The notes beneath the pieces are model-generated. The model was given only the letters and a program-made list of their open reading frames with translations, was not told where the DNA came from and did not search any database. DNA of 49,452 bases from an uncultured Pelagibacteraceae bacterium (GTDB lineage Bacteria; Pseudomonadota; Alphaproteobacteria; Pelagibacterales; Pelagibacteraceae): positions 1 to 49,452 of the forward strand of contig CACMYF010000005.1 in assembly GCA_902617805.1 (NCBI GenBank), written 5' to 3'. Position 1 is the first letter of the stretch. Each line of letters opens with the position of its first letter. The position numbers and the translations under genes were made by a program. This document shows positions 27,113 through 34,902 of this stretch, in pieces.

Positions 27113-28582
27113 CTACGGTAGACAATCCAGATAAGTATCCAGATCCCATTGTGTTGTTGCACCAAGAAATCTTTCCCACTCATCGTTTTTGTACCAATGG
27201 AAAACTTTATACATTTCATCTGGCATTGCAGATTTGATTACTTCATCCTCTGCCAGCCTATCCAAAGCTTCACCTAAACTTAATGGAAGTTTTTTTACAT
27301 CTTTACCAGCTTTTTGAGCTTCATAAATATTTCTAGATTCTGGAGCTGCTGGTTTCATTTTTTTAGTTATACCTTCATCACAAGCTTTTAATAAGGCAGC
27401 ACCTAATAGATAAGGATTGTGCATAGAGTCTACTGATCTATATTCAAATCTTCCTGGAGCAGAAACTCTTAAACCACAAGTTCTATTTTGATATCCCCAG
27501 TCTGCGTAAACAGGAGCCCAAAAACCTTGATCCCATAATCTTCTATAAGAATTTACAGTTGAAGATCCAAGAGCTGTCAATGCTGGTAAGTGCTTCATGA
27601 TACCTGCAATTGATTGCAAACCAATTTTACCTGGTAATTGCATATCTTTTGTATCTGGCATGAAAGTATTAGTTCCACCTTCAACATAACTAAATACTTC
27701 TTCTACACCTGGTAGAGTTTTATTTCCAAGTTTGTTAACTTTTATTTTTCCACCTTTCCATAAAGACATGTTTGTATGACAACCACTAGCAGAAACACCC
27801 ATAAATGGTTTTGTCATAAAGCAAGCAATTAAATTATGTTCTCTAGCTACTTGAGCACAAATTTGTCTGTAGGTTGACAATCTATCTGCATTTCTTAAAA
27901 CGTTATCGTAAGTCCAGTTTAACTCTAATTGGCCTGGAGCATCTTCGTGATCTCCTTGAATCATATCAAGACCCATTGCTTTTGCGTACTCAATAACCTT
28001 CATAAACACTGGTCTTAATGACTCAAATTGATCAATGTGATAACAGAATGGTTTAGAAAAACCTTTACCTGTAGGTGTTCCATCCTCATTTTTTGTTAAC
28101 CACATCATTTCAGGCTCAGTACCAACTCTTAATTCTAGACCATGTTTTTTCTTAAATTCATCCATGAAAATTCTTAGATTTCCCCTGCAGTCTGAAGTTA
28201 AATGACCGCCTGGATTTTTTCTTTCTTCTCTGTTTCTAAAACAAGTTACAAACACTCTTCCAACTCTTTTATCCCATGGTAATTGAACAAAAGTTTCAGG
28301 ATCAGGTATTCCAACAAGCTCCATAGCCTCTGGTCCATATCCAATGTAATTATTATGACGATCTAAGAACAAGTTTGCTGTAGCACCGTAAACTAATTGA
28401 AATCCTTTTTCAGCTGTTCTTTCCCAGTGATCTGCTGGTATACCTTTACCAACAACTCTACCTGTTACAGAAATGAATTGATAATAAATATAAGTGATGC
28501 CAAGTTCGTTAATTTTTTCTCTAACTTTTTTAACTAATTTTGCTCTACCTGGCTGGTTAACGTGTTTCTCTAGATCTGTCAT
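27113..28582 (-). CDS. Glutamine synthetase-family ligase, candidate gamma-glutamylmethylamide synthetase
   Basis: 489 aa. A glutamine-synthetase-type ligase with GTEPEMMWL, QGDHEDAPGQLELNWTYD (metal/glutamate site), CFMTKPFMGVSASGCHTNMS (ATP site) and APGRFEYRSVDSMHNPYL. It is longer and more diverged than the GlnT paralogue at 20145-21470. Direct position ahead of mgsABC makes it a strong contextual candidate for GmaS, which makes gamma-glutamylmethylamide from methylamine and glutamate. By motif closeness, however, the other paralogue looks more like known GmaS/GlnT. The start chosen is ATG at 28582, with GAGGGG 6-8 bp upstream; a GTG two codons earlier would sit on top of that site. Confidence 0.75.
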   Translation of the reverse strand: MTDLEKHVNQPGRAKLVKKVREKINELGITYIYYQFISVTGRVVGKGIPADHWERTAEKGFQLVYGATANLFLDRHNNYIGYGPEAMELVGIPDPETFVQLPWDKRVGRVFVTCFRNREERKNPGGHLTSDCRGNLRIFMDEFKKKHGLELRVGTEPEMMWLTKNEDGTPTGKGFSKPFCYHIDQFESLRPVFMKVIEYAKAMGLDMIQGDHEDAPGQLELNWTYDNVLRNADRLSTYRQICAQVAREHNLIACFMTKPFMGVSASGCHTNMSLWKGGKIKVNKLGNKTLPGVEEVFSYVEGGTNTFMPDTKDMQLPGKIGLQSIAGIMKHLPALTALGSSTVNSYRRLWDQGFWAPVYADWGYQNRTCGLRVSAPGRFEYRSVDSMHNPYLLGAALLKACDEGITKKMKPAAPESRNIYEAQKAGKDVKKLPLSLGEALDRLAEDEVIKSAMPDEMYKVFHWYKNDEWERFLGATTQWDLDTYLDCLP

Positions 28583-28651
28583 TTTCACCCCTCAATGAAT
28601 TTAATTTATTCAAACGTAGCTGAAAAATTTATTTGTGTCTAGGCTTAGAGT

Positions 28652-29980
28652 CTAGCTCCAAGGAAACGGACTGTTCGAAGTAGGGTGAAGTTCACCCTTC
28701 TCGTAACGGTTGAATCTAAATGGTTTTAATAAATCACTTTCAGTACCAAGAATTTCTTTTGCAACAAGTTCTCCGACCCCAATCATTTTATAACCATGAT
28801 TGGCATCTGCAATCATGTAAACGTTTTCAAAAAATCTATCAAAGATTGGAAACGAGTCTGGTGTCATACATCCAAGTCCGCCCGATGGTCCTTTTCTATA
28901 TAAATCAGATTTACCCTCAAATCTTTTTTGACAATGCGCTAAAGCTGAACACCACATTTCACTAAATGCGTCTGTTGTTTGATATTCAGGTGACTCAATT
29001 CCATAAGGATCAACATTAACTTGATCAAAATGTTTTTTAACTATGTAAGGAGAAGTTCCACCTTGTACACCTAAACCTTCAATGTCAGGTTTGTAATAAA
29101 TTCCCCAAATTTTGTCTGTTAATAATTTTTTTGTTTTGTCTGAATATAACGGGGCAGTTGAGTCTACATGAACCACAGGAGGTTGTTTTCCATCATTTGT
29201 TTTTAGAAAATCTGGCTCAACACCAATAACACCTTCTTGTAGCATCCAGTAGGTCCACATATCCGTTACATGCATTTTACCGTCTTTGCCTTTAATGTTA
29301 GCCGTTTTAGGCAACTCTAACATATTCCAAAAATCTCTCGCCCATGGACCTGCACCGATAACAACCTGTTCGCATTCAATTGTACCTTTGTCTGTCTCCA
29401 CTCCTGTAACAGCTTGACTGTTACTTCCTCTTTTAAAACCTGTTACTTTTACACCTTTCATAACCTGAACACCGTTTGATGTAGATTTACTTTCAAGTGC
29501 TTTAATTGAATCTTTATTAAATGCGTATCCACCTTTTTTTTCATGAAGTATTGAAGTGATGCCTTGTGCTTGCCAATCATCAAAAATACCTTTCATATAA
29601 TTCGAACAATCTTTTTCACCTTCAATAAATTCTGACTCATATCCGATTGCTTTTTGTTGTTCATAAATGCTTGCAACATCTTCGTGCATTACTTCAGGTG
29701 AAATTTGTAAGTAGCCAACAGGATTATATTTAAATGCTTTAGGATCACTCTCCCAAACTGAAACTGAGTGAGCCATAAGCTCTCTCATTGCTGGTTGGAA
29801 ATAATTATTTCTTACAACACCACAAGCAATTCCGCTTGCACCAGCTGCAGTATCTTTTTTCTCCAATACAATTATTTCACCAGGATTTTTATATGTTTCT
29901 GAAAGTTTCCAAGCAGTACTTAGACCGTGAATTCCACCACCGATGATAACTACTTTTGCTTTCGAAGGTAATGTCGTCAT
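28652..29980 (-). CDS. FAD-dependent oxidoreductase, DAO/SoxB-like, orphan
   Basis: 442 aa, D-amino-acid-oxidase superfamily. The N-terminal dinucleotide fold has GGGIHG at residues 14-19. GASGIACGVVRNNYFQ resembles the FAD-binding region of sarcosine oxidase beta subunits (GxxGRNxxxxRSNY). The C-terminal part has SGGLGCMTPDSFPIFDRF and DANHGYKMIGVGELVA, typical of the family. Such flavoproteins oxidise N-methyl or secondary amines such as sarcosine, dimethylglycine or gamma-glutamylputrescine. It lies between the tdm/regulator pair and the gmaS-like/mgs operon, with no partner subunits. I infer a possible role in dimethylamine or another N-methylated amine; substrate is unproven. A 100-bp gap upstream carries an AT-rich palindrome. 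Confidence 0.8.
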   Translation of the reverse strand: MTTLPSKAKVVIIGGGIHGLSTAWKLSETYKNPGEIIVLEKKDTAAGASGIACGVVRNNYFQPAMRELMAHSVSVWESDPKAFKYNPVGYLQISPEVMHEDVASIYEQQKAIGYESEFIEGEKDCSNYMKGIFDDWQAQGITSILHEKKGGYAFNKDSIKALESKSTSNGVQVMKGVKVTGFKRGSNSQAVTGVETDKGTIECEQVVIGAGPWARDFWNMLELPKTANIKGKDGKMHVTDMWTYWMLQEGVIGVEPDFLKTNDGKQPPVVHVDSTAPLYSDKTKKLLTDKIWGIYYKPDIEGLGVQGGTSPYIVKKHFDQVNVDPYGIESPEYQTTDAFSEMWCSALAHCQKRFEGKSDLYRKGPSGGLGCMTPDSFPIFDRFFENVYMIADANHGYKMIGVGELVAKEILGTESDLLKPFRFNRYEKGELHPTSNSPFPWS

Positions 29981-30034
29981 ATAAAAACATTATTTTTTGC
30001 AAATAGTAATTAATATAATTTTTTATAGAACTAA

Positions 30035-30052
30035 AAATTATATATATAATTT
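30035..30052. promoter_or_regulatory. 18-bp perfect AT palindrome upstream of the orphan flavoprotein gene
   Basis: AAATTATATATATAATTT reads the same on both strands and lies 55-72 bp before the flavoprotein ATG, just after the MarR-like gene. Its core is ATTA-N6-TAAT, shared with the palindrome in front of tmoX. It may be an operator for the MarR-like protein; in DNA this AT-rich such a palindrome can also occur by chance. Confidence 0.3.
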
Positions 30053-30081
30053 AGATATTTCAATTTTTGTGAAATTTGTCG

Positions 30082-30432
30082 CTAATAACTTATATTTTTT
30101 AAGGTATCCAGGTATTCATTAAATTCTTTAATAAAAGAGTCACTAGGTATTATATTTTTTACCCTTTGGTCTGTTGATGTTTTTTCAAGACGAAAGAATC
30201 CTTTTTCACAAGCTTCAGTAATAATTAGTGCAGATTTAGGTCTAGATGTTTTAAATAATTTAGTTTTAAGTTCCTCGACAGATAGTTTTTTATTTTCTTT
30301 ATGTGCGGACATTACTAATAACATCATATGATAGTGAGAAGGAGATTTTCTAAAAAAATAGTTGCTAGCTGTATGCGACTGTCTCATTTGATCTTCCCAA
30401 AAATCTAATAAAGTCTTTTTTTCTTTTGGCAT
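30082..30432 (-). CDS. Putative MarR-like winged-helix transcriptional regulator
   Basis: 116 aa, small and soluble, mainly helical. The middle has a helix-turn-helix pattern (KLSVEELKTKLFKTSRPKSALIITEACEKGFF, described here in pieces: about residues 53-85), followed by a wing-like RLEKTSTDQRVKNIIPSD that resembles the MarR wing with its Asp-x-Arg. The N terminus has LLDFWEDQMRQSH. Starts 5 bp after the tdm stop on the same strand, so it is co-transcribed with TMAO demethylase. Probably a regulator of the TMAO/methylamine genes; effector unknown. Assignment is from fold pattern, not from close similarity. Confidence 0.6.
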   Translation of the reverse strand: MPKEKKTLLDFWEDQMRQSHTASNYFFRKSPSHYHMMLLVMSAHKENKKLSVEELKTKLFKTSRPKSALIITEACEKGFFRLEKTSTDQRVKNIIPSDSFIKEFNEYLDTLKNISY

Positions 30433-30437
30433 TATTT

Positions 30438-32777
30438 TTAAGCTCTGACTCTTGATTTGGTTGGATCGTAGAATGGAAAACCAACAACTTTAGCACCAAT
30501 CCTTTTTTGATGACCATCGATTTTACCTATTTCAACCTCAGTACCAATTTCTGAGTATTGAACATCTATTCTGCAAAGAGCAATATTTTTATTCAAAGTA
30601 GAGGACAAGCATCCACTGGTAACTACACCAACCTGTGATCTTCCAATATGAACACAGTCTCCGTGGCCTGCTATTTCTTTTCCATTAAGTTCTAGGCCTA
30701 CTAATTTCTTTTGTGGGTTAGCTTTTCTTTTAATCAATTCCTCTTTACCAATAAAATTTTCTTCTTTTGTTTTCAGTGGAACGGCAAAACCAATACCAGC
30801 TTCAAAAGGATCTTGCTCTCCATCAAACTCTGCGCCAAATAAAATTAAACCTGCCTCAATTCTTAGTTTGTCTAAGGCAGCAAACCCTGCTGGTATTAAT
30901 CCATCATCTTTACCTGCTTCCATTAATTTATCCCAAACTTTAGGAGCATGTTTTGGATGACACCAAACTTCATAACCTAATTCACCAGTATAACCTGTTC
31001 TAGAAACAATTAATGGAATGCCTTGAAGCTCTTCTATTCTACAAATTGTAAATCTAAACCAGCCCAACTCATCTATCGAAGGCTGTGTTGGTGGTGTAAA
31101 GATAATTTTTTTTAAAATTTCTCTACTTTTTGGACCTTGCAAAGATACATTGCTAATTTGATCAGTAGAGTTTTTCACAATAGCATTAAAACTCTTTTTT
31201 TTTGCAATTTCTTTAAGCCATTCTCCACCATACTCATCTCCACATATCCATCTAAAACCTGTTTCGCTTAATCTTAAAAGAGTTCCATCATCGAACATCA
31301 TTCCATTTTCGTAACACATTGCAGAATATACAACCTGTCCAACAGAAAGTTTTTTTATATTTCTTGTAAGAGTGTAATTCATTAACTCTTCAGCATCAGG
31401 ACCAATTATTTCAAATTTTCTTAGTGATGATAGATCAATTAATACAGCATCATTTCTGCAAGCATTGTATTCATTAACCAAGCCATGCTTGGTGTAATCA
31501 TTTGGAAGCCAAAACCCTCTAGCATCAACAAAGTTTCTAGTTAATTTTGAAGTTCTTTCATAAAAGCCAGAATTTCTAGTAAGTTTATTTTCAGAGTCTG
31601 TTTTCATTCTAAAACCAAATGACTTTCTAAATTCTTTATTTTTATCGTAAGTTCTAACAAATATATTTGTAGGATTCCATGAATTACAAGGATCTATATC
31701 ACTTGGACATGCAGTTGTTCCTATTGTTAAATCTTTTAAAGCCTTAAACATTACATAATCTCCAGGCCTTGAATAAGATTCATCAGAAATAACTGAATTC
31801 AATCCTCCAGCTGAGGTGTTAAAAAATAAATTAATTGCATGCCAACCTTTCTGTTTCTGAACACCATATTTAGACATACTTTCAGTTAAATTATCTGAGC
31901 AGTTTGGGTGACCAAAATACCCCGCATCTTCATAATATTTTGAAGTACAGGCAAGATTAAAAGTATCGTGTTTACCAACAGTATCTCTTATTACTTCAAG
32001 AAGTGGCTCATGATCTGTGTCATAAAATTTAGAGAACAAACCTGGTCCTGGGAAAGTATTACCCATGAATGTTCTCGTAGTTTGCCAGTCTAATCCTTTT
32101 TCAATTCCTTTTTCTAATTTTCTTGTATCGAATGCCACAAAGTCAGAGCATTGTCTTCCAGTTGGACTTATCACCTGAATATAATCTCCTTCTTTAACCT
32201 CATAAGATATTGAAGTTTCTTTATTTATATTTTCTTCATAAACAGGTTCGAAAACAGGATCAGGAATTACATTTAATTCCTTATCATTAACAATTTTAGC
32301 TCTTTTAACAAATATAGTTAAATCAGTTGGTGGATTTTGTTTTGTAACATCCATATCTTCGCCAGGTGCTGAAAATATTGCGTAACATTTATCTTTTGAT
32401 TTTAATTTAATTTTTTCACCAGGTTCTGCGTCTAGATCAAATATAATTGATGATTTTGAATTAGAAATTTTTAAATTTCTTTTTTTTAATTGATAGTTGG
32501 TCGCTAAAATTGTTTCATCATTCCCATTAAGAATATTTCTTATAAAGTTTTTTTCATTGTTTGATTTAAGATTTAAAATTCCAAGATCTGAATTTCCATC
32601 TTTTCCAAAACAAATAATCTCACATATTTGATTTCCTTCATTATTGATTATTTCTACTTCATCATCAGGAAAAATCTGAAAACCAGTTAGACCACCACCA
32701 TTAACAACATGTCTTTCAACTCCAGGTGGTAAAATATTCAAACCAGGATATTTGATATCTTTGCTTGTGCCTAACAT
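30438..32777 (-). CDS. tdm: Trimethylamine N-oxide demethylase
   Basis: 779 aa with the two-part layout of Tdm: an N-terminal DUF1989-type domain (about 160-385) and a C-terminal GcvT-like tetrahydrofolate-binding domain (about 405-775). It converts TMAO to dimethylamine and formaldehyde, cytoplasmic. Candidate zinc ligands in the first domain are D212 (CSDFVAFD), C277 (NLACTS), C293 (HPNCSDN) and C357 (TTACPSD), matching the three-Cys/one-Asp site I recall for this enzyme. C-terminal GcvT signs include MMFDDGTLLR, SRTGYTGELGYEVW and LDKLRIEAG. It is divergent from tmoX over 104 bp and is followed by a regulator gene. Context with tmm and tmoXWV makes the call strong. Confidence 0.88.
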   Translation of the reverse strand: MLGTSKDIKYPGLNILPPGVERHVVNGGGLTGFQIFPDDEVEIINNEGNQICEIICFGKDGNSDLGILNLKSNNEKNFIRNILNGNDETILATNYQLKKRNLKISNSKSSIIFDLDAEPGEKIKLKSKDKCYAIFSAPGEDMDVTKQNPPTDLTIFVKRAKIVNDKELNVIPDPVFEPVYEENINKETSISYEVKEGDYIQVISPTGRQCSDFVAFDTRKLEKGIEKGLDWQTTRTFMGNTFPGPGLFSKFYDTDHEPLLEVIRDTVGKHDTFNLACTSKYYEDAGYFGHPNCSDNLTESMSKYGVQKQKGWHAINLFFNTSAGGLNSVISDESYSRPGDYVMFKALKDLTIGTTACPSDIDPCNSWNPTNIFVRTYDKNKEFRKSFGFRMKTDSENKLTRNSGFYERTSKLTRNFVDARGFWLPNDYTKHGLVNEYNACRNDAVLIDLSSLRKFEIIGPDAEELMNYTLTRNIKKLSVGQVVYSAMCYENGMMFDDGTLLRLSETGFRWICGDEYGGEWLKEIAKKKSFNAIVKNSTDQISNVSLQGPKSREILKKIIFTPPTQPSIDELGWFRFTICRIEELQGIPLIVSRTGYTGELGYEVWCHPKHAPKVWDKLMEAGKDDGLIPAGFAALDKLRIEAGLILFGAEFDGEQDPFEAGIGFAVPLKTKEENFIGKEELIKRKANPQKKLVGLELNGKEIAGHGDCVHIGRSQVGVVTSGCLSSTLNKNIALCRIDVQYSEIGTEVEIGKIDGHQKRIGAKVVGFPFYDPTKSRVRA

Positions 32778-32817
32778 TTTTTAAATTTAAGTGAGACCAT
32801 AATATAATCAAAACGAG

Positions 32818-32846
32818 TTGACTATAACTTTAAATAGGAACATACT
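32818..32846 (+). promoter_or_regulatory. Probable sigma-70-type promoter of tmoX
   Basis: TTGACT at 32818-32823, then a 17-bp spacer, then CATACT at 32841-32846 (four of six to TATAAT). It is about 35 bp before the tmoX ATG at 32882, which has GAGGGG at 32871-32876 as ribosome binding site. Inferred from sequence only. Confidence 0.5.
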
Positions 32847-32851
32847 TTCAG

Positions 32852-32867
32852 TATTAATATATTAATA
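32852..32867. promoter_or_regulatory. 16-bp perfect palindrome at the expected tmoX transcription start
   Basis: TATTAATATATTAATA is a perfect palindrome 5 bp downstream of the putative -10 box, where a bound repressor would block transcription. Its core ATTA-N6-TAAT matches that of the palindrome upstream of the flavoprotein gene at 30035. It is a candidate operator for the MarR-like regulator encoded in the same cluster. Low confidence because of AT-rich background. Confidence 0.3.
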
Positions 32868-32881
32868 ATAGAGGGGTATAT

Positions 32882-33826
32882 ATGAAAAAAATAATATCTT
32901 TACTATCTGCTCTAGTTATTTCTGTTGTAAGTTTTGCAGGAATTTCAAATGCTGATAGCAAAAAGCCCATCGTGATCCCAACACATAACTGGTCATCTCA
33001 AATTGTAATGGCTTATGTTATTGGTGGAATTTTCGAAAGTATGGGTAATAACGTAAAATACGTAAACGCTGACTCACAAGCAGTTTATGAGTCAATTAGA
33101 ATTGGAGATGTAACTATATCTCACGAGGTATGGGAATCTGCATTCGGTAAATCTTTTACTACTGCTTTAGATAAAGGTGGTTTATTAGATTGGGGTGATC
33201 ATGAAGCAAGAACTCTTGAGGATATGGGATATCCAAACTGGGTTGCTGAAAAAGGATTATGCCCAGGACTACCAGATTGGACAGCTTTAAAAAATCCAGA
33301 TTGTGCAAAAAACTTTACAACACCTGACTCTCCAGATGGAAAAGGAAGAATGTTGGAAGGTCCACAAACTTGGCATGGTGACTTAATTCCACAAAGGGTT
33401 GATGCACTAGGTTTAGGTGATTTATGGTGGGTTAAATTTGCTGGAAGTGCTGATGCACTTTGGGCAGAATTAGCTGCAGCTGAAAAAGAAGGAAGAGGAA
33501 CAATTATATTCAACTGGACGCCTAACTTTACAGATGGTGCTGGTTTTACATTTATTGACTTCCCTCCATACACAGCTGGTTGTAGACCAGAAGATGGTGG
33601 AGATGGTAAATGTGGTTCTCCTGATGGATACTTGAAAAAAGCAGTTCATGAGGATTTCCCAAAAACTCATCCTGATGCAGCAGCAGCATTCAAAAAAATG
33701 TCATTCTCAACAAGTCAAATTGGTGCAATGGCAGCTTTAGTTGACATTGACAAAATGACTCACGAAGATGCAGCTAAAAAATGGTTAGCTGATAACAAGT
33801 CAGTTTGGCAAGCATTTACTAAATAA
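32882..33826 (+). CDS. tmoX: TMAO-binding periplasmic protein of the TmoXWV importer
   Basis: 314 aa substrate-binding protein of the glycine-betaine/proline-type (OpuAC-like) class. A signal peptide (hydrophobic 5-20, cleavage near SNA/DS at about 24) exports it to the periplasm. The mature part has HNWSSQIVMAYVIGGIFE, QTWHGDLIPQRVDALGLGDLWW and IIFNWTPNF, with many Trp as expected for a cage around a quaternary-amine-like ligand. Divergence from tdm and proximity to tmm support TMAO as ligand over betaine, though this is contextual. A strong terminator follows, so it can be expressed at a high level apart from the permease. Confidence 0.82.
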   Translation: MKKIISLLSALVISVVSFAGISNADSKKPIVIPTHNWSSQIVMAYVIGGIFESMGNNVKYVNADSQAVYESIRIGDVTISHEVWESAFGKSFTTALDKGGLLDWGDHEARTLEDMGYPNWVAEKGLCPGLPDWTALKNPDCAKNFTTPDSPDGKGRMLEGPQTWHGDLIPQRVDALGLGDLWWVKFAGSADALWAELAAAEKEGRGTIIFNWTPNFTDGAGFTFIDFPPYTAGCRPEDGGDGKCGSPDGYLKKAVHEDFPKTHPDAAAAFKKMSFSTSQIGAMAALVDIDKMTHEDAAKKWLADNKSVWQAFTK

Positions 33827-33848
33827 GGATTATAGTTAAAAATTAAAG

Positions 33849-33883
33849 ATCTCCCCCAACTTCGTTGGGGGGGATTTTTTTTT
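33849..33883 (+). terminator. Strong intrinsic terminator after tmoX
   Basis: A 12-bp stem (33849-33860 with 33864-33875; core CCCCCAAC/GTTGGGGG, one T-G pair) with a 3-nt TTC loop is followed by nine T. It comes 22 bp after the tmoX stop and separates tmoX from the downstream genes. Confidence 0.95.
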
Positions 33884-33908
33884 AAATCAATATGTGTAAA
33901 ATGTATCA

Positions 33909-34286
33909 ATGAAAAAATACTCTCTTATAATATTTTTTAGTTTTTTGATCTGCTCATCAGTTTTAGCAAGAAGTACTGGCTGCAAGGAAGGTAACTGTGA
34001 AAATGGTTTTGGTAAATGGGTTTACACCGATAAAACTACTTATGAAGGGGAGTGGGTTAATACTAAAAAACAAGGTCAAGGAGTAGAGACTTGGCCAAAT
34101 GGATATATTTATAAAGGAGAATTTAAAAATAGTGAATGGAGTGGAATTGGAACGTTAACATTTCCTGATGGCTCCACTTATGAAGGGGAGTGGGCTAATG
34201 GTTTTATGAATGGCCAAGGAACATTTACTTGGGCTGATGGAAAACAAAAAACAGGTATTTGGAAGAACGGTAAGTTACAAGAATAA
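33909..34286 (+). CDS. Secreted MORN-repeat protein
   Basis: 125 aa. A signal peptide (residues about 1-20, ending VLARS) is followed by three or four MORN repeats of about 23 residues: YEGEWVNTKKQGQGV, YKGEFKNSEWSGIGT, YEGEWANGFMNGQGT and a partial one. MORN repeats form a beta-sheet groove that binds membranes or proteins; many bacterial copies are of unknown function. It lies between tmoX and tmoW, downstream of the tmoX terminator, and its stop overlaps the next ATG (TAATG). Its connection with TMAO uptake is only positional. Confidence 0.8.
   Translation: MKKYSLIIFFSFLICSSVLARSTGCKEGNCENGFGKWVYTDKTTYEGEWVNTKKQGQGVETWPNGYIYKGEFKNSEWSGIGTLTFPDGSTYEGEWANGFMNGQGTFTWADGKQKTGIWKNGKLQE
34038..34194. 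repeat. 19-bp direct repeat within the MORN gene
   Basis: The sequence ACTTATGAAGGGGAGTGGG occurs exactly at 34038-34056 and 34176-34194. The offset is 138 bp, or 46 codons, which is two MORN units in frame. This suggests recent duplication or gene conversion between repeats. Confidence 0.9.
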
Positions 34287-34837
34287 TGTCTAAAGAAAAT
34301 TATATTAATAAAATAAAAGATTTACCTGAGTCTTTGAGACAATTTATTGGTCTTATATCTATTACTTTAATAGTAATTTTATCTTTTAGTATTTTAAATG
34401 GAATTTTTGGACAAGGTGATGATTTAGTAAAAAGAATGAAGTTAGAAGAAGAAAGAATTGCTGAAGAAAAAAAACTAAGTGAGTTAATATCTAAACTACC
34501 CTCTGGAATATTGGTCTCATTTGATGGAACTGATCACTACAAATTAACAGATGAAGTATATGAGCAGGTTTGTAAAGCTACAAAACTAATTCCTCAAAGA
34601 GCAATAATGGGTGCTAATTTCTTAAATTTTAGAGCACATGAGCTATATACAATTAATGGAAATAAAATTGATGAGACTTTTGTCAAATGGGATGAAGAAA
34701 AAAACAAATGTTTTGCGGGTTTTACAGTTAGTGGAAACAACGTAGGTGTTGATGAAAGTATTACTATAAGTGGAGAAGCTTTAAGTTTTTTAAGTACTGG
34801 AATTGATACTAGAGTTTATTTTATTAAAAATTTTTAA
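34286..34837 (+). CDS. Unknown membrane-anchored protein with coiled coil
   Basis: 183 aa, not recognised. Topology: short basic N terminus, one membrane helix at about 19-41 (FIGLISITLIVILSFSIL), a charged coiled-coil-like segment at about 47-70 (VKRMKLEEERIAEEKKL), then a soluble domain of about 110 residues with two Cys (CKAT and KNKCFAGF). The start overlaps the MORN gene stop by one base, so the pair is coupled. It stands 65 bp upstream of tmoW. The soluble part is probably periplasmic (inference from the basic N terminus). Confidence 0.72.
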   Translation: MSKENYINKIKDLPESLRQFIGLISITLIVILSFSILNGIFGQGDDLVKRMKLEEERIAEEKKLSELISKLPSGILVSFDGTDHYKLTDEVYEQVCKATKLIPQRAIMGANFLNFRAHELYTINGNKIDETFVKWDEEKNKCFAGFTVSGNNVGVDESITISGEALSFLSTGIDTRVYFIKNF

Positions 34838-34902
34838 TGAGGAAAGGCAACAATTATTAACATTTTAATTTTATAGAATTTAATATAACTTTAAAACAAT
34901 TT

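Noticed and set aside
28634-28651. Possible hairpin just after the orphan flavoprotein gene (CTAGACT and AGCCTAG arms on the minus strand)
   Set aside because: The stem is only 7 bp with an A-C mismatch, and the T run begins several bases later; too weak to call a terminator.
32778-32881. Glycine- or SAM-type riboswitch in the tdm/tmoX spacer
   Set aside because: Too short and AT-rich, lacking the conserved GC stems of those aptamers; a promoter and palindrome explain it better.
33199-33573. 124-codon open frame on the minus strand opposite tmoX
   Set aside because: Antisense to a clearly coding, motif-rich gene; Pro/Ser-rich composition is what reading the opposite strand gives.
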